Of a stretch of DNA of 10,956 nt, positions 6,801-10,956 are shown in pieces. The position numbers were made by a program, and so were the translations under genes. The notes beneath the pieces are model-generated. The model saw nothing but the letters and a program-made list of their open reading frames with translations. It made no database searches and was not told the origin of the DNA. The stretch comes from Candidatus Auribacterota bacterium (GTDB lineage: Bacteria; Auribacterota; JAFGBW01). The number at the start of each line of letters is the position of its first letter. Position 1 is the stretch's first letter. The stretch covers positions 1 through 10,956 of the forward strand of contig JAFGBW010000172.1 of NCBI GenBank assembly GCA_016932965.1, in the 5' to 3' direction.

Positions 6801-7661
6801 CTATTTCATGAAAACAATCCAGCCGGCATAGAGGATAAGGGTCAGGGCAAGCTGGGTATCGGAAAAGATCAGTTTTCCCGGATCGTCCCCTTTTCCCTTG
6901 GACAGCACCAGATAGAGATATCTGAAGAGTCCGAACATGACGATGGGGACCGTGAACAAGAGGTTTTGGGTGCGGTGTGCCTCTATGGTTTTTTCGCTGA
7001 TGGTGTAAAGGCTGTACGTCAGGATCGTGCAGGCAGCGCTGATCCCTAAGAGCAGCTGAAGATATTCTTTATCATAGGAGAAGAGAACGTCCCGGTGCTT
7101 GAATTCTTCCTTTCGGAGAGAGGCGTATCTTTTGGCGAATCCTAAAAATAAACTGATCATGAGCGTGCACAGGATGATCCATGAGGAAGGCGGAATATGG
7201 ATCGCAACCGTTCCTGCGAGCATTCTCAGCATGAATCCCAGGGCAATGCAGAAGACGTCCAGGATCACCAGGTGTTTGAGCTTGAGCGAATAAATATAAT
7301 TAAGAAGCATATAACCGCCGAGGATATAAAAGAGGGTCCGGCCGACCAGACAGGACAGACCCAATGTGATGACGGCAAGCAGGATCGAAAATATCAGGGC
7401 ATGAGAAGGAGACAAGTGGCCTGCGGCAACCGGCCTGTTTTTTTTATCCGGATTGGTTTTGTCTTTCTCCCAATCCAGGTAATCGTTGAAGGCGTATACG
7501 GAAGAGGAAGCCAGGCAGAATAAAAAGGTCGCGGACAGGCTCATGATGAGAAGGGGAAGTTGATAATGGCCGGCGAAAATAAATCCGGCCAGGACAAAGC
7601 CGTTTTTAATCCATTGATGAGGCCGGGAGAGACGGATAAAAGGAAGGATATTTTTCAGCAT
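6801..7661 (-). CDS. UbiA-family decaprenyl-phosphate phosphoribosyltransferase (Rv3806c-like)
   Basis: This 286-residue integral membrane enzyme should transfer 5-phosphoribose from PRPP to polyprenyl phosphate, the first step to polyprenyl-phosphoryl-D-arabinose. It opens with IRLSRPHQWIKN, typical of this branch. The first Asp-rich motif is NDYLDWEKD (Asn59, Asp60, Asp63, Asp67), followed by NRPVAAG. The second cytoplasmic motif is SLKLKHLVILDV (Lys128, His130, Asp135), followed by MLRMLAG. SWIILCTLMISLFLGFAKRYA also closely resembles the Mycobacterium tuberculosis enzyme as I remember it. Seven to nine hydrophobic segments are apparent. GGAAGA lies 7 bases before the ATG. It is the last gene of the minus-strand arabinose-donor group, separated from the dprE2-like gene by a 129-bp repeat. 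Other UbiA substrates are possible, but the neighbours argue strongly for this one. Confidence 0.87.
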   Translation of the reverse strand: MLKNILPFIRLSRPHQWIKNGFVLAGFIFAGHYQLPLLIMSLSATFLFCLASSSVYAFNDYLDWEKDKTNPDKKNRPVAAGHLSPSHALIFSILLAVITLGLSCLVGRTLFYILGGYMLLNYIYSLKLKHLVILDVFCIALGFMLRMLAGTVAIHIPPSSWIILCTLMISLFLGFAKRYASLRKEEFKHRDVLFSYDKEYLQLLLGISAACTILTYSLYTISEKTIEAHRTQNLLFTVPIVMFGLFRYLYLVLSKGKGDDPGKLIFSDTQLALTLILYAGWIVFMK

Positions 7662-7685
7662 GATGATTTCTTCCGGATGAGGAGC

Positions 7686-7814
7686 GAATGAAGAATTGAG
7701 AATTGAGAATTGAGAATTAATCGGAACGAACGGTTGATAATATATATATACAACCAGAACAGCTTGAGTTTCTGAAAGAAAAAGTCTTTTTTTTCAATTC
7801 TCAATTCTTCATTC
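7686..7814. repeat. 129-bp inverted-repeat element, copy A
   Basis: The ends are perfect 21-base inverted repeats: 7686-7706 (GAATGAAGAATTGAGAATTG plus A) and 7794-7814. The left side has extra GAATTGA heptads. The middle holds GGTTG/CAACC (7732-7736, 7751-7755) around an AT run. It matches copy B (8630-8758) at about 116 of 129 positions in the same orientation, without length change. It has no ORF. It begins 18 bases after the dprE2-like stop codon and ends 24 bases before the start of the prenyltransferase gene, counted along the minus-strand transcript. Confidence 0.85.
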
Positions 7815-7832
7815 TCAATTCTAAATTGATAT

Positions 7833-8600
7833 CTACAGTTTCATTCTTTTAAAAAACCATTCAGGGATATGGTTGATGATGAGCATAAGATATTGCCATA
7901 TACGGGGGGTATAAACGATATCTTTTTTCTGTAGGATGGCTTTCCAGATGTCTTTTGCCAGTGTTTCTGGGGGAGCCAGGAAGGGAAGATTTTTCATTCC
8001 TTTGGTCATGGGGGTGTCTGTGGGGCCGGCCTTGACGGTCTGGACAAGCACATGAGATGAAAACAGCCGGTTTCTGAGTCCCTCAAGATAGGCGTTCATC
8101 GCCGCTTTAGAAGAGCCGTAAATATAATTACTCTGCCTGCCGCGGTCCCCTGCAACGGATGTGACACAGCTGATGAAACCCTTTTTCTTTTTTTCGAAAT
8201 GGTTGGCTAAAAGATTCAGTATGGAAACCATTCCCAGATAATTGCACGTAATGGTCTCTAGGGTGAGACTGAAGTCCGATTCGCATTGTTTTTGATCAAA
8301 CATGACCCCGCAGGCGACAAAACAACCTTCCAGCTCCGGAGCATGCTGAAGGACTTTTGTCATGAAAGTAAAGTGATCCTCATGCTTCAAGGCGTCAAAA
8401 GACAGACAGGCCATGATATTAGCGTCTGTTCTAATTTCCAGGTCGGTTGCTGTCAGCTGTATTTTTTTCAGGTCTCTTCCGGCGAGAATGAGCGGGTGCC
8501 CTTTTTTTGCCGCTTCCAGTGAGAAAGCATGGGCAATGCCTGAGGTGGCGCCAATGATTAAGATGGGAGGTTTATTTGAGAAATTGTCATTTGTTTTCAT
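7833..8600 (-). CDS. DprE2-like short-chain reductase (decaprenylphosphoryl-2-keto-ribose reductase)
   Basis: This is a classical SDR of 255 residues. The nucleotide-binding loop is IIGATSGIA (15-23), where the third Gly is replaced by Ala. The catalytic set is Asn120, Ser148 (CVTSVAG), Tyr161 and Lys165 (YIYGSSK). The C-terminus, IINHIPEWFFKRMKL, closely parallels the RHIPRSIFRRL end I recall from mycobacterial DprE2. It should reduce the 2-keto intermediate made by DprE1 to polyprenyl-phosphoryl-D-arabinofuranose with NAD(P)H. The gene follows the dprE1-like gene by 172 bases, and a 129-bp repeat is flanked by both. The ribosome site is weak (AGGGA about 12 bases before the ATG). A generic SDR would be the alternative, but the order of genes makes DprE2 likely. 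Confidence 0.85.
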   Translation of the reverse strand: MKTNDNFSNKPPILIIGATSGIAHAFSLEAAKKGHPLILAGRDLKKIQLTATDLEIRTDANIMACLSFDALKHEDHFTFMTKVLQHAPELEGCFVACGVMFDQKQCESDFSLTLETITCNYLGMVSILNLLANHFEKKKKGFISCVTSVAGDRGRQSNYIYGSSKAAMNAYLEGLRNRLFSSHVLVQTVKAGPTDTPMTKGMKNLPFLAPPETLAKDIWKAILQKKDIVYTPRIWQYLMLIINHIPEWFFKRMKL

Positions 8601-8629
8601 TTTTAGTGTTTTTTCCCTAATGCATAAAA

Positions 8630-8758
8630 GAATTAAGAATTGAGAATTGAGAATTGAGAATTAATCGGAACGAACTGTTGATAAAATAGATATACAACCT
8701 AAACAGCTTGTGTTTCTGAAAGAAGAATTTTTCTTTTCCAATTCTCAATTCTTAATTC
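8630..8758. repeat. 129-bp inverted-repeat element, copy B
   Basis: Perfect 20-base terminal inverted repeats are at 8630-8649 (GAATTAAGAATTGAGAATTG) and 8739-8758. Compared with copy A, the fifth base is T instead of G (8634), and its partner in the other arm is A instead of C (8754), so pairing is kept. The internal stem is reduced to GTTG/CAAC. It lies 14 bases after the dprE1-like stop and 29 bases before the dprE2-like start on the minus-strand transcript, almost the same placement as copy A. Confidence 0.85.
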
Positions 8759-8772
8759 CTCATTCAAATTTA

Positions 8773-10122
8773 TTACATTTCCAGTCTTTTTGAAAGAAGG
8801 GAAGCGAATTTTTTATTTGGATTATATTTCCTCACCACATGGACCCAGGATTCGTATTCCGGAACCATTTTCCTGAAGGTGGCTGGTGATAGTCTGGCAT
8901 CTTTTGTGAGATAAAGCCTGCCTCCGTTGTCCAGAACAAGAGAGTCGAGCTCGTTTAACACGTTGAAAACATGGCTGTATTTCAGGGAGATATCCAGGGC
9001 CAGAGTGAATCCTGGAACCGCAAAGGGAAGGCTGACATTGTCTTCGCGGACCCTTTTTAAAACAGCGAGAAAATAAGGCAGTTTGTTTTTGGCCAGACAT
9101 TCTAACACTTGTTTAATTCCTTTTTCAGCGTTTTCCGCAGGGATGACAAACTGGTACTGGATAAATCCTTTTTTTCCGTAAAGCCGGTTCCAATTGGAGA
9201 GGATATCCAAAGGGAAAAACCATGTTTCGAAATTCAGGAGATGGTTTTGTTCATTTCCGATCATTTTATGATAATAGGCTGAATTAAACAGGCCTACATG
9301 GGTGGAATTCAACAGCCATTCAGGAAAGACAGGGGGGAGTGTCCATATTCGTTTCCATTCATTTTTCAGGGGATGTTTTTTTTTGGAATCAGGTAAATTA
9401 CAGAGTTCCGCGTGGTTGCCCAGCATCAAAATGCCCCTGCCCATATGGCTGCCCTTTGCGATTCCGTCCAGCCAGGCTACCGCATGTTCGTATTGGGAGT
9501 CCAGGTCTTTGGATACATGAATGGCCTCCTCGAAATTTTTTACTTTAATAAGTCTGGCCTTGATATAGGCGGTTTCGATTTTTTTGAGATTCAATGTGAC
9601 AGACTGAATGAATCCGGTTTGTCCCAATCCGCCGCACGTTGCGTTTAAAAGATCCGTGTTTTTTGAAGGGGAACAAATGCAGGGGCCTTTTTCCGTTATG
9701 ATTTCAAGTTCCTGTACAAAACGGTTGATAGCGCCTGTATGATGATGATTTTTTCCGTGAATATTGCTGGCAACGGCGCCGCCTAACGTGACAAAGCGCG
9801 TCCCTGGACAAACAGGCAGGAACCATCCATGCGGAACGACCGTCTCGATGATTTCTTCAAGGGTAACACCGGCAAGCGCGGAAATGACGCCGGATTTTTT
9901 GTCAAAAGAGAGCATTTTGTTTAATCCCTGGGTTTGAATCACCAGGCTGTTGTCTGTTCCAAGAGAGGCATCGCCGTAGCTTCTTCCAAGGCCCCGCAGC
10001 GTGAAAGAGTGCTGTTCATGAAAAGAGGTGATATCATTCAGCGGGTAAAAAACATCCGTTGTTTTACAGTTGAGGACGGGGTATCTGCCCCAGCCGGATA
10101 AGGATTGTTCGTAGATTTTCAT
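8773..10122 (-). CDS. DprE1-like FAD-dependent decaprenylphosphoryl-ribose 2'-oxidase
   Basis: This 449-residue VAO-type flavoprotein should oxidise the C2 hydroxyl of polyprenyl-phosphoryl-ribose, the first half of the epimerisation to arabinose. It opens with SGWGRYP. FAD-binding blocks follow: RGLGRSYGDASLG (43-55), PVCPGTRFVTLGGAVA (103-118) and the hallmark IHGKNHH (121-127), whose His122 and Lys124 match His132 and Lys134 of M. tuberculosis DprE1. The C-terminal part keeps GGRLYLTKDAR (Lys407, equal to the essential Lys418). The position equal to Cys387 is Ala375 (codon GCC at 8998-9000). Length is close to the mycobacterial 461 residues. The ribosome site is weak (AAGG about 11 bases before the ATG). 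It follows the LD-carboxypeptidase gene by 102 bases and leads the arabinose-donor group. Confidence 0.92.
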   Translation of the reverse strand: MKIYEQSLSGWGRYPVLNCKTTDVFYPLNDITSFHEQHSFTLRGLGRSYGDASLGTDNSLVIQTQGLNKMLSFDKKSGVISALAGVTLEEIIETVVPHGWFLPVCPGTRFVTLGGAVASNIHGKNHHHTGAINRFVQELEIITEKGPCICSPSKNTDLLNATCGGLGQTGFIQSVTLNLKKIETAYIKARLIKVKNFEEAIHVSKDLDSQYEHAVAWLDGIAKGSHMGRGILMLGNHAELCNLPDSKKKHPLKNEWKRIWTLPPVFPEWLLNSTHVGLFNSAYYHKMIGNEQNHLLNFETWFFPLDILSNWNRLYGKKGFIQYQFVIPAENAEKGIKQVLECLAKNKLPYFLAVLKRVREDNVSLPFAVPGFTLALDISLKYSHVFNVLNELDSLVLDNGGRLYLTKDARLSPATFRKMVPEYESWVHVVRKYNPNKKFASLLSKRLEM

Positions 10123-10209
10123 AGCTAAAGCTAAACCTTATATGCGATTCTTAATTTAAAATTCATGATTTCCTTTTCTCTATCAACTGACAACTATCGA
10201 CCAATAACC

Positions 10210-10226
10210 ATTCTTCATTCTCAATT
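10210..10226. repeat. 17-base remnant of the GAATTGA repeat family
   Basis: ATTCTTCATTCTCAATT is identical to 7804-7820 at the right edge of copy A. No opposite arm or inner region is present in the 102-base gap, so this is a fragment. It overlaps the LD-carboxypeptidase stop codon (TAA, complement of 10225-10227), which means the gene's end is built from repeat sequence. Confidence 0.5.
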
Positions 10227-10956
10227 ATAGATATTCTCCTGTTTTTTTCGGCAGCACTTTCAGATAGGAACGTTTGGAACCCAGGGAAATCAGAACATGG
10301 GCTCCTAAGGGGAGAAAGACATCGTTTTTACCATGCCCTGAAGGGAGGTTGATCCCTATCGGCAGATTCAAACGGGAAAAATATTGGGAAATGAGAAAAA
10401 TCAGCTCAAGATTATCTCCGCAATCCAGCATTTCTCCGAATAGGACCCCTTTCAGGTGATTGAATTTTTTTGCTTTCTCGAATGAATGAAAAAAAAGGGA
10501 AAGAGAGTGGATGGATTCATGGATATCTTCAATAAAGAGGATGCAATGGTGATAAAAAGGCTCGTATTCCCCATGGAGCAATTTAGTCAGTACGCTGATG
10601 CATCCGCCTTTTAAAATCCCTTCTGCCTTTCCCGGACGAAGCACTTTCAAAGAAGGGAGGGTGATTTTAGATAAACGGCCTTCCAGCACCTCACGCAGCA
10701 TTTTTGTCTGTTTTTTTGTATTGGAGGTGGCATCTAGGGCCATTCTGCCGTGATAAACCACCCTGTGACAGGTTTCGACAAAATAAGAGAGAATCGAACT
10801 GATGTCAGAATATCCGATGATGATTTTAGAATGTTTTCGGATTTTTAAAGGGTCCAGATAGGGAAGAAGCCTTTCTGAATGTTCCCCGCCGCAGGCAAAA
10901 ATGATAGCCCCGATTTTGGGATCCACAATGGCATCCATGATTTCTTTTGCCCGGGA
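10225..10956 (-). CDS. Muramoyltetrapeptide LD-carboxypeptidase, S66 family (5' truncated by window edge)
   Basis: The frame is open to the last base, and the codons before the internal ATG at 10938 read SRAKEI. This fits the 'RA.ei..af.dp.i.aI' block of S66 proteins, so the true start is outside the window. About 243 of the usual roughly 300 residues are seen. Counting from Met at 10938, Ser44 in IGYSDIS is the nucleophile elbow, Glu137 in LFIEDIH is the second triad residue, and His202 in SGHGKND is the third; GGCISVLTKLLHG and LPLG are also typical. It would cleave the L-Lys/meso-Dap to D-Ala bond of tetrapeptides during cytoplasmic murein recycling. The usual RGGYG is replaced by ACGGEHSERLL. 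An MccF-like immunity peptidase of the same family is the alternative. Confidence 0.85.
   Translation of the reverse strand, partial: SRAKEIMDAIVDPKIGAIIFACGGEHSERLLPYLDPLKIRKHSKIIIGYSDISSILSYFVETCHRVVYHGRMALDATSNTKKQTKMLREVLEGRLSKITLPSLKVLRPGKAEGILKGGCISVLTKLLHGEYEPFYHHCILFIEDIHESIHSLSLFFHSFEKAKKFNHLKGVLFGEMLDCGDNLELIFLISQYFSRLNLPIGINLPSGHGKNDVFLPLGAHVLISLGSKRSYLKVLPKKTGEYL

Noticed and set aside
6585-7049. 154-codon plus-strand ORF crossing repeat debris
   Set aside because: It runs through the repeat spacer and then opposite the prenyltransferase gene; it has no ribosome site and its product is a mix of unrelated low-complexity segments.
7686-7720. Possible CRISPR-like tandem repeats
   Set aside because: The GAATTGA units are seven bases long and directly contiguous with no unique spacers, and no cas gene is present.
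7680-8770. Target-site duplications around the 129-bp elements
   Set aside because: Comparing the bases outside both copies gave no matching short direct repeat, so transposition cannot be claimed from flanks.
1-10956. tRNA or rRNA genes and complete insertion sequences
   Set aside because: No cloverleaf with a T-loop GTTCRA block, no rRNA-like stretch and no transposase reading frame was seen.

Overview
The window looks like chromosomal DNA from a Gram-negative, probably anaerobic bacterium. Base composition is moderately AT-rich. It encodes a signal-peptide-bearing protein with outer-membrane beta-barrel character, a two-cluster ferredoxin/flavodoxin fusion, a eukaryotic-type Ser/Thr kinase tail, and peptidoglycan and D-arabinose-donor enzymes. 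Spacers carry dispersed 'CACCACGGAGGACACGG' and 'GAATTGA' repeats, which in my recollection are common in Desulfobacterota-like genomes. That taxonomic guess is weak and rests on general resemblance only.

Left part (1-3310, mostly plus strand): the 3' end of a Ser/Thr protein kinase, a predicted beta-barrel protein, a 135-bp inverted-repeat element, a small two-helix membrane protein on the minus strand, a secreted Ser/Thr/Glu-rich disordered protein, and an EFR1-type flavodoxin-ferredoxin. Middle (3408-6405): tRNA 2-thiouridylase MnmA on the minus strand, divergent from a COG3044-type 'predicted ATPase of the ABC class'. The latter is followed by a perfect 21-bp-stem palindrome and a 395-bp spacer made largely of repeat debris.

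Right part (6801-10956, all minus strand, so read right to left): a 5'-truncated LD-carboxypeptidase (family S66), a DprE1-like FAD oxidase, a DprE2-like short-chain reductase and a UbiA-family decaprenyl-phosphate phosphoribosyltransferase (Rv3806c-like). The last three would make polyprenyl-phosphoryl-D-arabinofuranose. The prenyltransferase loads 5-phosphoribose onto polyprenyl phosphate. After dephosphorylation, by an enzyme not in the window, DprE1 and DprE2 epimerise ribose to arabinose at C2. No arabinosyltransferase or phosphatase is visible here.

The most unusual structure is a pair of 129-bp elements (7686-7814 and 8630-8758). They are about 90% identical, have perfect 20-21-bp terminal inverted repeats, and sit at nearly equivalent positions in the two successive intercistronic gaps of the arabinose-donor genes. 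Their arms differ by a compensatory G-C to T-A change, which suggests that arm pairing is maintained. The DprE1 homologue also has Ala where the mycobacterial enzyme has the Cys387 targeted by benzothiazinones.
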